64,000 nucleotides of DNA from Brenneria salicis ATCC 15712 = DSM 30166 (GTDB lineage Bacteria > Pseudomonadota > Gammaproteobacteria > Enterobacterales > Enterobacteriaceae). The DNA is taken from assembly GCF_003315515.1 (NCBI RefSeq), contig NZ_QNRY01000005.1:1-64000 (forward strand), given 5' to 3'. Under the pieces are notes generated by a model. The model ran no database searches and was not told where the DNA came from. It saw nothing but the letters and a program-made list of their open reading frames with translations. Below are positions 20,517 to 29,084 of the stretch, in pieces (the stretch's first letter is position 1; each line of letters begins with the position of its first letter). Made by a program: the position numbers and the translations under genes.

Positions 20517-21356
20517 TTACGCGTCAGCGGCGGCCATCGCCTCCTGTAGCCAGCCGCAACGCATTTCCGGTACGGCCTGCAACAGTCGCTGGGTATAATC
20601 ATCCAGCGGCGGCGACAACGTTTCGCTCACCGCGCCTTGACGAATAATCCGCCCGTTTCTCAATACCGCCACGCTATCGGCGATTTCCCGGACAACATGC
20701 AGATCGTGAGTGATAAACAGATAAGCGACGCCCGTCTCCTGCTGAATCTGCGCCAGCAACGCCAGAACATCACGCGCCACCAGCGGATCCAGCGCCGATG
20801 TCGGTTCATCGCAGACAATCACCGCCGGGGACGCCGCCAGCGCGCGAGCGATACAAACGCGCTGCTTCTGACCGCCGGAAAGCGAGGCGGGGTAGCGTTC
20901 GGCGATCGTCACCGGCAATCCAACCTGATGGAGCAAATCATCAACACGCGCCCGCCGTTGTGCGGCGGGTAAATCCGTCAGGCAGACGATGACGCGTTCA
21001 ATTTGCATGCCGACCGTCAAACGCGGATTCAGCGCCGTATCAGGATGTTGATGGATCATTTGTATGGATTGCAAATGCCGACGGGTACGCTGCGCCAATC
21101 GAGCGGGCAGACGCTCGCCATTGAGCAAAATGTCGCCGTCGGTCGGCGAGGTAAGGCCGCACACCGCGCGGCCCAGCGTCGATTTTCCCGAACCGGATTC
21201 GCCGATGACCGCCAGGGTGCGGCCACGGCTGAGCCGCAGGGAAACCGACTCCAGTACACGCTGATGGCCATAGCGAGCACTGACTGCGCGGATATCCAGC
21301 AAGGCGTCGTCCAACGGGGGGTGACGCGGCTTGTGACGGCCCCTTACCTGCAACAA
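20517..21356 (-). CDS. Peptide-type ABC transporter ATPase (DppF/OppF-like)
   Basis: A 279-residue ATPase with Walker A GESGSGKST (about residue 53), signature SLSGGQKQR, Walker B AVIVCDEPTSALD and the H-loop FITHDLHVV. It is the second of the paired nucleotide-binding subunits and the last gene of the mmuM-ABC operon. The start is uncertain: the reading begins at a TTG that directly follows the stop of the previous ATPase gene (TAATTG), and no ATG lies in the first 40 codons, so translational coupling is likely. The subunit would power import of the ligand bound by the binding protein at 23999-25531. Confidence 0.88.
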   Translation of the reverse strand: MLQVRGRHKPRHPPLDDALLDIRAVSARYGHQRVLESVSLRLSRGRTLAVIGESGSGKSTLGRAVCGLTSPTDGDILLNGERLPARLAQRTRRHLQSIQMIHQHPDTALNPRLTVGMQIERVIVCLTDLPAAQRRARVDDLLHQVGLPVTIAERYPASLSGGQKQRVCIARALAASPAVIVCDEPTSALDPLVARDVLALLAQIQQETGVAYLFITHDLHVVREIADSVAVLRNGRIIRQGAVSETLSPPLDDYTQRLLQAVPEMRCGWLQEAMAAADA

Positions 21357-22103
21357 TTACCGGGTGTACGCTTCTCCGGGCTGCGCCAGCAATTGCCGCG
21401 TTTCGCCTGCTTCCACCTGACGACCGTGACGCAACACCATAATACGGTGACTGAGTTGGGCCACCACCGCCAGATCGTGGCTGATATACAACGCGGCAAC
21501 GCCGGTTAAACGAATAATATCGTCAATCGCGCTCAGTACCCCCAACTGGGTGGTGACATCCAGCGCCGTCGTCGGTTCATCAAAGATAATCAGTTCAGGC
21601 CCGGCGCACATCGCCATGGCAATCATCGCGCGTTGCAGTTGCCCGCCGGACACCTGATGCGGATAGCGTTTGAAAAACACCGCCGGTTCCGGCAAGGAAA
21701 GCTGCGCGAACAATATCAGCGCCCGTTCAGTCGCCTGCTGACGCGATAAAATACGATGACGCACGGCGGCTTCCGTCACCTGTTCGCCGATGGTTTGCGC
21801 CGGGTTAAACGCGGCGCTGGCGGACTGCGCCACATAAGCGATGCGGCTGCCGCGTATTTTGCGCCGTTGCCGCTCTGAGCACGCCGCCAGATCGGTGTCC
21901 TGAAACCAGATATTGCCGTGCTGAATCCGCATGCCATGACGACAATGACCAAGAATAGCCTGGCCGATAGTCGATTTTCCGGCGCCGGATTCACCAATCA
22001 GCCCCAACACTTCGCCTTTTTTCAGGCTAAAGGAAATGTCCTGCACCAGCGTCTGGTCGCCTGCGACCACGCACAGTTGCTCGACACGTAATAAATCAAC
22101 CAT
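21357..22103 (-). CDS. Peptide-type ABC transporter ATPase (DppD/OppD-like)
   Basis: The first of two ATPase subunits (248 residues from the chosen start). Walker A is GESGAGKST, signature QVSGGQLQR, Walker B ELIIFDEPTTALD, H-loop YISHDLAVV. The ATG at 22103 has a strong GGGGAGG five bases upstream and overlaps the end of the permease gene by 8 bp; a longer frame to 22130 has no such site. Compared with E. coli DppD it lacks the long C-terminal extension with the iron-sulfur/oligopeptide region, ending QPGEAYTR. It acts on the cytoplasmic side of the membrane with the 20517-21356 subunit. Confidence 0.9.
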   Translation of the reverse strand: MVDLLRVEQLCVVAGDQTLVQDISFSLKKGEVLGLIGESGAGKSTIGQAILGHCRHGMRIQHGNIWFQDTDLAACSERQRRKIRGSRIAYVAQSASAAFNPAQTIGEQVTEAAVRHRILSRQQATERALILFAQLSLPEPAVFFKRYPHQVSGGQLQRAMIAMAMCAGPELIIFDEPTTALDVTTQLGVLSAIDDIIRLTGVAALYISHDLAVVAQLSHRIMVLRHGRQVEAGETRQLLAQPGEAYTR

Positions 22104-22917
22104 GTCGGCCTCCCCGCCAGCGGCGTTCATTACGGTTCAGCAATCCGTCGGCCACCGCATTCAGCGACAGCGCCAGCAGCGCAATCGCCGCGCCCGGCAT
22201 CAGCGCCGCCCAGACGCCGAACAGGATACCGTCTTTATTATCGCGCGCCAGCCCGCCCCAATCCGCCGTCGGCGGCTGGATGCCCATGCCAAGAAATGAC
22301 AACGCGGAAAGAAACAGCAGGATGAAAATAAAACGTATGGCAAACTCGGCCACCAGCGTAGTCAGTGCGTTAGGCAGGATTTCCCGCCACAGGATCCAGC
22401 GCATGGATTCGCCGCGCATCCGCGACACCTCAATAAACTCCTGTGCGGCGATATCCACCGCCAGTACGCGCGCCACCCGCAAGACCCGCGTAGCTTCAAG
22501 CAATCCCAACACCAGAATGATGATCAGAGTGTTCTTCGGCAGCATCGCCAACACCACCAGCGCCAGAATCAGTGTCGGGATCGCCATCAATACATCATTC
22601 ACGCGGGCGATCAGTTGATCCACCCAACCGCCGCGCACCCCCGCCAGAAAACCCAGCAACGTACCCGACGAAAAGGCCAGCAGCGCCGCCAGTGCGGTAA
22701 CCGTCAGCGACGTGCGCGTCCCCCAGATCAAGCGGGAGAACAGGTCCCTGCCCAGATTGTCCGTCCCCAGCAACGCATTATCCATCGGCCCCCGCCAGGC
22801 GCCGCCGATCACCTGATCCGCCGGATACGGGGCAAGCCACGGCGCCAACAACGCCACCAATACAAAAACGCTCACGCCTGACAGACCGAGCAACGCCGAA
22901 AGTTTTATCGCAGGCAT
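22096..22917 (-). CDS. Peptide-type ABC transporter permease (DppC-like)
   Basis: A 273-residue inner-membrane permease with an N-terminal membrane segment (LLGLSGVSVFVLVALLAPWL), the LLGTDNLGRDLFSRLIWGTR motif typical of DppC/OppC/NikC proteins, and the EAA loop EFIEVSRMRGESMRWILWRE that contacts the ATPases. About six membrane spans are expected. An 80-bp AT-rich gap separates it from the other permease gene; its start overlaps nothing upstream. Confidence 0.92.
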   Translation of the reverse strand: MPAIKLSALLGLSGVSVFVLVALLAPWLAPYPADQVIGGAWRGPMDNALLGTDNLGRDLFSRLIWGTRTSLTVTALAALLAFSSGTLLGFLAGVRGGWVDQLIARVNDVLMAIPTLILALVVLAMLPKNTLIIILVLGLLEATRVLRVARVLAVDIAAQEFIEVSRMRGESMRWILWREILPNALTTLVAEFAIRFIFILLFLSALSFLGMGIQPPTADWGGLARDNKDGILFGVWAALMPGAAIALLALSLNAVADGLLNRNERRWRGGRHG

Positions 22918-22997
22918 TCAGTCGAATCCATTTCTCTTAACATATTATATTTTCAACATATTTTATTTTCACGCAGGGCTTACCTCTATCACGGCAA

Positions 22998-23984
22998 TCA
23001 ACGCGCATGCCGCAAGCGCGGGTTGGCGCACAGCGCCACCACATCCGCCAGGAGATTGAGCAAGATATAGATCGCCGCCAGCACCAGCGCACACCCTTGA
23101 ATGACCGGCATATCGCGTTTGCTGATGCCATCGACCATATACTGCCCCAGTCCGGCATAAACGAAGACGTTTTCCACAATCACCACGCCAACCATCAGGT
23201 AAGCCAGATTCAGTACGATCACATTGATAATCGGCCCCCAGGCATTCGGCAGCACATGGCGCAGCAAAATACCGGAAGGCGAAATGCCTTTCAGCAACGC
23301 GGTATCGACATAGGCGGCATTTTGCGCGTTGATGAGCGCCGCGCGGGTCATGTTGCTCATATGCCCCAGCACCGCCAGCACCAGCGTGATGCCCGGCAAA
23401 GCTATCGCGGTCAGCCGTGATGACAACGGCATGCCGTCGCTCACATTGCTGTTACTGGGTAACCAGAACAGCGTGATAGAGAAAATCAGGATCAGAAGAT
23501 AACCGGAGAAGAACTCCGGCAGCGCCACCGCGGTACGCGTGACCAGACTTAAGCACTGATCGAGCCAACTCTCCTGATAGCGCACGGAAAGAAAACCGAT
23601 CAGCAAGGCCAGCGGCACCACGACCAGTGCGGCGACGCCGGCCAGAAACAACGAATTCTCAAGGCGGGAGAGCAGAACAGGCGCAATTTCCTGACGGCTG
23701 GTAAAGCTCCGCCCGAAATCGCCCTGCAATATCCCGCCCAGCCAGTCGAAATAACGGGATAGCGCGCTGTGATCAAGCCCTAACTGCAAGTTCAGCGCCT
23801 TCACCGCTTCAGCCGTGGCGGACTGCCCGAGGATAGCCATCGCCGGATTGCCCGGCAACAACTGAATACCGGCGAAAATCAGCGCCGACACCACGGCAAT
23901 CATCAATACCCCCGCCAGCAGACGGCGCAGGATCATGGATAATAGTGGAAAACGATCGCTGAAAAACCAGCCGTTACCTGACAT
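22998..23984 (-). CDS. Peptide-type ABC transporter permease (DppB-like)
   Basis: A permease of about 328 residues with the DppB/OppB N-terminal pattern ILRRLLAGVLMIAVVSALIF followed by LPGNPAMAILGQ, and the EAA loop YVDTALLKGISPSGILLRHVLPNA. Three consecutive ATG codons follow AAGG; the third (23984) has the best spacing, while a longer frame begins at 24014 and overlaps the binding-protein gene. It forms the transmembrane pore with the 22096-22917 permease. Confidence 0.9.
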   Translation of the reverse strand: MSGNGWFFSDRFPLLSMILRRLLAGVLMIAVVSALIFAGIQLLPGNPAMAILGQSATAEAVKALNLQLGLDHSALSRYFDWLGGILQGDFGRSFTSRQEIAPVLLSRLENSLFLAGVAALVVVPLALLIGFLSVRYQESWLDQCLSLVTRTAVALPEFFSGYLLILIFSITLFWLPSNSNVSDGMPLSSRLTAIALPGITLVLAVLGHMSNMTRAALINAQNAAYVDTALLKGISPSGILLRHVLPNAWGPIINVIVLNLAYLMVGVVIVENVFVYAGLGQYMVDGISKRDMPVIQGCALVLAAIYILLNLLADVVALCANPRLRHAR

Positions 23985-23998
23985 CATCATCCTTATAT

Positions 23999-25531
23999 TC
24001 AGCTTGCCAGCCACACTTTCTCAGCAGCGCGATTGCCGCTCAGCGGGAAGCCGGGGATCGCCTTCAGCCCCTTGACGCGGGTGCTGCACGCATCCAGCGC
24101 ATCGGCATACAACGGAATGATCTCGCTGCCTTTATCCACCAACATCCGTTGAATATCGTGGTAAATCTGACGGCGTTTATCTTCATTCGCTTCGCCGCGC
24201 GCAGACTGCACCAGTTGGTCAAACGCGGGTTCATGCCAGAAAGACTCATTCCACGGCGCTTTGCTGGTAAAGACCAGCGACAACAGCGCATCGGCGGTCG
24301 GACGCATCGACCAGTTGGAAGACACAAAGGTTTTCTTCATCCAGACATTATCCCAGAAGGCATCGTCCGGCACGCGCTCCACCGTCAGCGGAATACCGGC
24401 GCGTTGCGCGGATGCCTGATAGAGTTGACCGGCATCCACCGCGCCGGGAAAACCGGCATCGGCGACGGACAACACCAGCGGGCCGCTGAATCCGGCTTTC
24501 TGCCAGTGATATTTGGCCTTCTCCGGATCATAAGGACGTTGTGGAATGTCTTTGGCGAAATAGCGGTTCGACGGGAAAATGGGGTTATCGTTGCCTACGC
24601 TGGCGTAACCGCCCAGCACGGTATCAATAATCTGCTGGCGATCGATGGCATATTTCAATGCCAGACGGCCATCCAGCGAATTAAACGGCGCTACGTTGCC
24701 CAGGCCGGGGAAAGTAAAGATCTGGCTGTCACGCGAACGCAACAGTTGCAGATTCGGCATTTTTTCAATGCGGCCCACAATACGCGGATTCACGCGGTTG
24801 ATGATATGCGCGGAACCGCTGACCAGCGCGGCCACGCGCGCGGTTGAATCATTCATCGCCAGCGTTTCCACCGAATCGACGTGGCCGCGAGCGCTGTTCC
24901 AGTGATTAGGATTACGTTTCACCAGCGTGCGCACCCCTGGCTGGAAGCTTTCCAGAATAAAGGCCCCGGTGCCGATGCCTTTATCAAAGGATTCGTTTTC
25001 CGGCGTGATGGCGAAATGCACATCGCTCAATAACGCAATAAATTCGACATTCGGCTCGTTAAGACGAAGGGTCACTTCATGGGTTCCGGTGGCTTCCAGC
25101 AACGTGACCGGGTCCAGATAACCTTTCACCGATGAACTGGACTGTTCTCCCCGATGATGGTTGAGCGAGTAAACCACATCTTTCGCCGTCAACGGACGCC
25201 CATCGTGGAACTGTACACCGGAACGGATTTTCAACACCCAGACACGACCGCCTTCCGCGCTGCTCCAGGATTCGGCCAGCGAGGGGATAAGTTCGCCGTT
25301 TTCATCCAGTTCCACCAGATTATTGAACAACTGGGAACCGACAAAATACATATAAGTTTCAAACCAGAACGCGGGGTCGAGACGGTCGGTGCTGGAGGCG
25401 TTGTCCACGCCCACAATCAGATGTCCGCCTTTTTTCGACGTTTCATCGGCTTGTACGCCCAACGGCCAGCCGGCAGTCGCGGCGGCAACGGAAATCGCGC
25501 AGGCGCCTTTAATAAAATGACGGCGATTCAT
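23999..25531 (-). CDS. Family 5 extracellular solute-binding protein, Tat signal
   Basis: The 510-residue periplasmic binding protein carries a twin-arginine signal (MNRRHFIKGACAISVAAATA, cleavage likely after VQA). SBP family 5 (DppA/OppA/NikA type) features include LIPSLAESWSS, VQFHDGRPLTAKDVVYSLNH and RLALKYAIDRQQIIDTVLGG. Tat export is unusual for simple peptide-binding proteins and suggests folding or cofactor binding before export, but this is inference. It is encoded 84 bp after mmuM and is the first transporter gene of the operon. The ligand cannot be read from sequence; the mmuM link and the Met-box-like sites suggest a methionine-related compound. Confidence 0.92.
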   Translation of the reverse strand: MNRRHFIKGACAISVAAATAGWPLGVQADETSKKGGHLIVGVDNASSTDRLDPAFWFETYMYFVGSQLFNNLVELDENGELIPSLAESWSSAEGGRVWVLKIRSGVQFHDGRPLTAKDVVYSLNHHRGEQSSSSVKGYLDPVTLLEATGTHEVTLRLNEPNVEFIALLSDVHFAITPENESFDKGIGTGAFILESFQPGVRTLVKRNPNHWNSARGHVDSVETLAMNDSTARVAALVSGSAHIINRVNPRIVGRIEKMPNLQLLRSRDSQIFTFPGLGNVAPFNSLDGRLALKYAIDRQQIIDTVLGGYASVGNDNPIFPSNRYFAKDIPQRPYDPEKAKYHWQKAGFSGPLVLSVADAGFPGAVDAGQLYQASAQRAGIPLTVERVPDDAFWDNVWMKKTFVSSNWSMRPTADALLSLVFTSKAPWNESFWHEPAFDQLVQSARGEANEDKRRQIYHDIQRMLVDKGSEIIPLYADALDACSTRVKGLKAIPGFPLSGNRAAEKVWLAS

Positions 25532-25615
25532 GATGTTATATTTCCTTCGTTATTCCATCTTCATAAGGTGGTCTGGTTATTGTGATGCGCGAAAATAAAC
25601 TGACAGCGTCTCTCT

Positions 25616-26533
25616 TTACGCCTGATTACCAAACGATCGCGCCAAATACGCAATATGTTCCGGGCCAATGCCGCAACAACCGCCCACCATTGTCGCGCCC
25701 TGCGCCACCCACTCTTCAGCCAGTTTCAGATAACCAGCCGGATGCGTATCGGTTCTCAGGCGGCTCAACCCTTCGTTCGCGCCGCGCCGATTATCTTCCG
25801 GTTCAAAGGCATTGGCGTACACGCCAATACGCATGGCGGATTGCTGCGGTTGGAGAACGGATTTGGCCTGCTTCACCGCGGGCGCCATCACTTCAGGGCG
25901 GCTACAGTTGAACAATAGGCTACTGGCTCCAAGCCGGATCGCGCTTTGTGCGGCGGCGGCGACCGTTTCGCCGGATCGCAAACGCGCCAGCCCCTGTTGA
26001 TCGGTTTCATCTTGCAGCGTGAAGGATAACCACAGTTCACGCGTGTCGTCAGCCAGCAGTTCGCGCACCAGCGCGACTTCAGCCAGCGAACCCTGCGTTT
26101 CCGCCAGCCACACATCCAGATAGGGACTGAGCGCGTCGATCAACACACGCAGGATCGGCGCCGCCGCGTCGGGTTTGAACAAATCGGGACGGTAGGAACC
26201 CAGCGCCGGCGGCAGCGAACCCGCCACTCGCACCGGGGCGCCTGCGGCGTCCGCGGCTTCACGCGCCAGTTTACCGGCCAGTTCAGCCAGTTCAGCCAGT
26301 TCCCGACCGCGTGCGGAGAACACATCCTCGCCAATATGAAAAGGCACGACCGCATAGCTGTTGGTGGTGATGACCTGCGCGCCCGCCGCAATAAAGCTGT
26401 CATGCACCTGACGGACATGCTGCGGCGACGTCATCAGCGCCAATGCCGACCACTCAGGCTGACGAAACGGCGCCCCGATACGCGCCAGTTCACGCCCCAT
26501 TCCCCCATCCAGAATCAGAACGTTTTCCGCCAT
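25616..26533 (-). CDS. mmuM: Homocysteine S-methyltransferase (MmuM-like)
   Basis: MmuM transfers a methyl group from S-methylmethionine (or S-adenosylmethionine) to homocysteine, giving methionine. The 305-residue protein shows LDGGMGRELARIGAPF, VITTNSYAV with the first zinc-ligand region, LLFNCSRPEVM and the C-terminal zinc-binding VGGCCGIGPEHI (Cys-Cys). The ATG at 26533 is chosen because AAGGT lies 7 bases upstream; earlier in-frame starts lack a site. In E. coli mmuM pairs with the permease MmuP; here it heads an operon with a complete ABC importer instead. Three Met-box-like 8-mers lie 47-70 bp upstream. Confidence 0.92.
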   Translation of the reverse strand: MAENVLILDGGMGRELARIGAPFRQPEWSALALMTSPQHVRQVHDSFIAAGAQVITTNSYAVVPFHIGEDVFSARGRELAELAELAGKLAREAADAAGAPVRVAGSLPPALGSYRPDLFKPDAAAPILRVLIDALSPYLDVWLAETQGSLAEVALVRELLADDTRELWLSFTLQDETDQQGLARLRSGETVAAAAQSAIRLGASSLLFNCSRPEVMAPAVKQAKSVLQPQQSAMRIGVYANAFEPEDNRRGANEGLSRLRTDTHPAGYLKLAEEWVAQGATMVGGCCGIGPEHIAYLARSFGNQA

Positions 26534-26579
26534 CGTCATCACCTTAACTAAATAGAAAAGAAAGCACACATTACTGAAA

Positions 26580-26603
26580 ACACATCTGGATGTCTAGATG
26601 CCT
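26580..26603 (-). promoter_or_regulatory. Probable MetJ operator (three tandem Met boxes)
   Basis: Three adjacent 8-mers, ACACATCT, GGATGTCT and AGATGCCT, each match the Met box AGACGTCT at six of eight positions, in the tandem arrangement MetJ needs. They lie 47-70 bp upstream of the mmuM start, as expected for repression of the mmuM-ABC operon by MetJ with S-adenosylmethionine. Confidence 0.7.
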
Positions 26604-26721
26604 TGATAGCTAAATAGCGATAACCTTATGCCGTGCCGTGCGCATCGGGCCTTCACAGCGAACCCCGCTTGATTGGTTGTATTTTGTTCAAGCACGAATT
26701 CTCTCCTATAAGCTATTTTCT

Positions 26722-26735
26722 TTGCTCTACATCAA
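26722..26735 (+). promoter_or_regulatory. FNR-like site upstream of nrdD
   Basis: TTGCTCTACATCAA matches the FNR consensus TTGAT-N4-ATCAA at nine of ten defined positions. nrdDG encodes the strictly anaerobic ribonucleotide reductase and is FNR-activated in E. coli. The site is about 40 bp upstream of an AT-rich stretch at 26764-26770 that could be the -10 region. Confidence 0.65.
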
Positions 26736-26760
26736 CAAAATGGTGATATGCCTGCACCGA

Positions 26761-26807
26761 ATTCAATATATAGTGTCTATCCTATAAACATTACCCATAT
26801 ATAGTGT
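26761..26807 (+). promoter_or_regulatory. Two NrdR boxes upstream of nrdD
   Basis: Sites at 26761-26776 (ATTCAATATATAGTGT) and 26792-26807 (TACCCATATATAGTGT) share TATATAGTGT and match the NrdR box pattern ACACWATATATWGTGT at about 14 and 12 of 16 positions. Their centres are 31 bp apart, three helical turns, the standard spacing for paired NrdR boxes. NrdR represses ribonucleotide reductase genes when dATP is high. Confidence 0.82.
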
Positions 26808-26871
26808 TTATCCACAATATCATCCACAGCCGCGGCAGCCCTTGCGCGTTGCGGTTTTCGCCTGTGGATAA
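26808..26871. promoter_or_regulatory. Two perfect inverted DnaA boxes in the nrdD leader
   Basis: TTATCCACA at 26808-26816 and its inverse TGTGGATAA at 26863-26871 are perfect DnaA boxes 46 bp apart. A second pair, ATCCACAG (26822-26829) and CTGTGGAT (26862-26869), could also pair as an RNA stem enclosing a GC-rich loop. The right-hand DnaA box ends 20 bp before the nrdD start codon. Confidence 0.75.
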
Positions 26872-26891
26872 CCTTGCAAGAGGAACAAAAC

Positions 26892-29030
26892 GTGAAACCA
26901 GTAGTGATTAAACGGGACGGTTGTCAGGTGCCTTTTGATGAAGTTCGCATCAAAGAGGCCGTCGAACGCGCGGCGCAGGCGGCGGGCGTTAATGACGCGG
27001 ATTACTGCGCAACCGTGGCCTGTGCGGTCGCTCAACAGATGCAGGATAAAGCGCGCGTCGATATTCACGACATTCAGAACGCCGTCGAAAACCTGCTGAT
27101 GTCCGGTAACTATAAGCAGTTGGCGCGTACCTATATCGAGTATCGCCATGATCGTGATGTGGCACGCGAGCGGCAGGGGCGTCTCAATCAGGAAATCCGG
27201 GGGCTGGTTGAGCAAAGCAATATGGCGCTGCTCAACGAAAACGCCAACAAAGACAGTAAAGTGATCCCGACGCAACGCGATCTGCTGGCGGGGATTGTCG
27301 CCAAACATTACGCCAAACAGTACATTCTGCCGCGTGACGTCGTGCTGGCCCATGAACGCGGCGAAATTCACTACCACGATCTCGATTACTCGCCCTTCTT
27401 CCCAATGTTCAACTGCATGCTGATCGATCTGAACGGCATGTTGACCAAGGGATTCAAAATGGGGAATGCGGAAATCGAACCGCCGAAATCGATTTCAACG
27501 GCCACCGCGGTGACCGCGCAAATCATCGCGCAGGTCGCCAGCCATATTTACGGCGGCACCACCATCAACCGCATTGACGAAATTCTGGCGCCATTCGTCA
27601 CCGCCAGTCATGCCAAACATAAAGCCATCGCCGACGAATGGCAGATCCCCGATGCCGACCATTATGCCCGTAGCCGCACGGAAAAAGAGTGCTATGACGC
27701 TTTCCAGTCGCTGGAATATGAAGTCAATACGCTGCATACCGCCAACGGTCAGACGCCATTCGTTACTTTTGGTTTTGGGCTTGGCACCCGTTGGGAATCG
27801 CGTCTGATTCAGCAATCCATTTTGCGTAACCGCATTGCCGGGCTGGGCAAAAACCACAAAACCGCAGTGTTCCCCAAACTGGTGTTTGCCATCCGCGACG
27901 GCCTGAACCACAAAGCGGGCGATCCGAATTACGATATCAAACAACTGGCGCTGGAATGCGCTAGTAAACGCATGTACCCCGATATCCTGAACTACGATCA
28001 GGTGGTTAGCGTCACCGGTTCATTTAAAACTCCGATGGGTTGCCGCAGTTTCCTGGGCGTCTATGAAGAGAACGGCGAGCAAATTCACGATGGCCGCAAC
28101 AATCTGGGCGTGATCAGCCTCAATCTGCCGCGTATCGCGCTGGAAGCCGACGGGGATGAAGCGCGCTTCTGGACGCTGCTCGACCAACGTCTGGCGCTGT
28201 CGAAAAAAGCGCTGATGACGCGTATCGCCAGACCGGAGAGCGTGAAAGCGCGTGTCGCGCCGATTCTGTATATGGAAGGCGCCTGTGGCGTGCGCTTAAA
28301 AGCAGACGACAACGTGGCGGAGATCTTCAAGCATGGGCGCGCGTCCATTTCGCTCGGCTACATTGGCCTGCACGAAACCATCAACGCGCTGTTCGGCAAT
28401 GAGGTTCATGTATTCGACAGTGAAACACGGCGTGAAAAAGCCGTGGCGATCGTCGCGCGTTTAAAAGCCGCCACCGATCAGTGGAAAGCGGAAACCGGTT
28501 ATGGTTTCAGCCTGTACAGCACGCCAAGCGAAAACCTGTGCGACCGTTTCTGCCGTCTGGATACCGCCGAATTCGGCGTCGTACCGGGCGTCACCGACAA
28601 AGGTTACTATACCAACAGTTTCCATCTGGACGTGGAGAAAAAGGTCAATCCCTACCAGAAGATCGATTTTGAAGCGCCCTACCCGCCGCTGGCGAATGGC
28701 GGGTTCATTTGCTACGGCGAATACCCGAACCTGCAACATAACCTGCAAGCGCTGGAAGACGTCTGGGATTACAGCTACACTCGCGTCCCCTACTACGGCA
28801 CCAACACGCCGATAGACGAATGCTACGAATGCGGCTTCACCGGCGAATTCGAGTGCACCAGCAAGGGCTTCACCTGCCCGAAATGCGGTAATCATGACTC
28901 ATCCCGCGTTTCCGTCACGCGTCGTGTTTGCGGTTATCTGGGCAGCCCGGACGCCCGCCCCTTCAACGCCGGTAAGCAGGAAGAAGTGAAACGCCGTATC
29001 AAACACCTGGGCAACGGCCAGTTGGGTTGA
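26892..29030 (+). CDS. nrdD: Anaerobic ribonucleoside-triphosphate reductase
   Basis: NrdD reduces ribonucleoside triphosphates to deoxynucleotides under anaerobic conditions with a glycyl radical. From the GTG at 26892 it has 712 residues, the same as E. coli NrdD, and AGAGGA precedes it; a TTG six codons upstream is rejected. An ATP-cone (about residues 3-90, allosteric) begins VKPVVIKRDGCQVPFDEVRI. Further landmarks are MFNCMLIDLNGML (active-site Cys), the C-terminal zinc site CYECGFTGEFECTSKGF with CPKCG, and the radical site RVCGYLGSPDARPF (Gly). It is co-transcribed with nrdG. Upstream lie FNR, NrdR and DnaA sites. Confidence 0.97.
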   Translation: MKPVVIKRDGCQVPFDEVRIKEAVERAAQAAGVNDADYCATVACAVAQQMQDKARVDIHDIQNAVENLLMSGNYKQLARTYIEYRHDRDVARERQGRLNQEIRGLVEQSNMALLNENANKDSKVIPTQRDLLAGIVAKHYAKQYILPRDVVLAHERGEIHYHDLDYSPFFPMFNCMLIDLNGMLTKGFKMGNAEIEPPKSISTATAVTAQIIAQVASHIYGGTTINRIDEILAPFVTASHAKHKAIADEWQIPDADHYARSRTEKECYDAFQSLEYEVNTLHTANGQTPFVTFGFGLGTRWESRLIQQSILRNRIAGLGKNHKTAVFPKLVFAIRDGLNHKAGDPNYDIKQLALECASKRMYPDILNYDQVVSVTGSFKTPMGCRSFLGVYEENGEQIHDGRNNLGVISLNLPRIALEADGDEARFWTLLDQRLALSKKALMTRIARPESVKARVAPILYMEGACGVRLKADDNVAEIFKHGRASISLGYIGLHETINALFGNEVHVFDSETRREKAVAIVARLKAATDQWKAETGYGFSLYSTPSENLCDRFCRLDTAEFGVVPGVTDKGYYTNSFHLDVEKKVNPYQKIDFEAPYPPLANGGFICYGEYPNLQHNLQALEDVWDYSYTRVPYYGTNTPIDECYECGFTGEFECTSKGFTCPKCGNHDSSRVSVTRRVCGYLGSPDARPFNAGKQEEVKRRIKHLGNGQLG

Positions 29031-29038
29031 TTATTTCA

Positions 29039-29057
29039 GGCCGCAAGGAACGCGGCC
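29039..29057 (+). other. Hairpin between nrdD and nrdG
   Basis: GGCCGC and GCGGCC with a 7-base loop, followed by TCCTTTTC. It may be a weak terminator or a processing hairpin that lowers nrdG relative to nrdD. Confidence 0.5.
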
Positions 29058-29084
29058 TCCTTTTCAATAGACGGCTTTACACAC

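Noticed and set aside
26820-27377. A 185-codon minus-strand frame opposite the start of nrdD
   Set aside because: It is a shadow of the highly conserved nrdD frame and would cover its regulatory sites; no homologue is recognisable.
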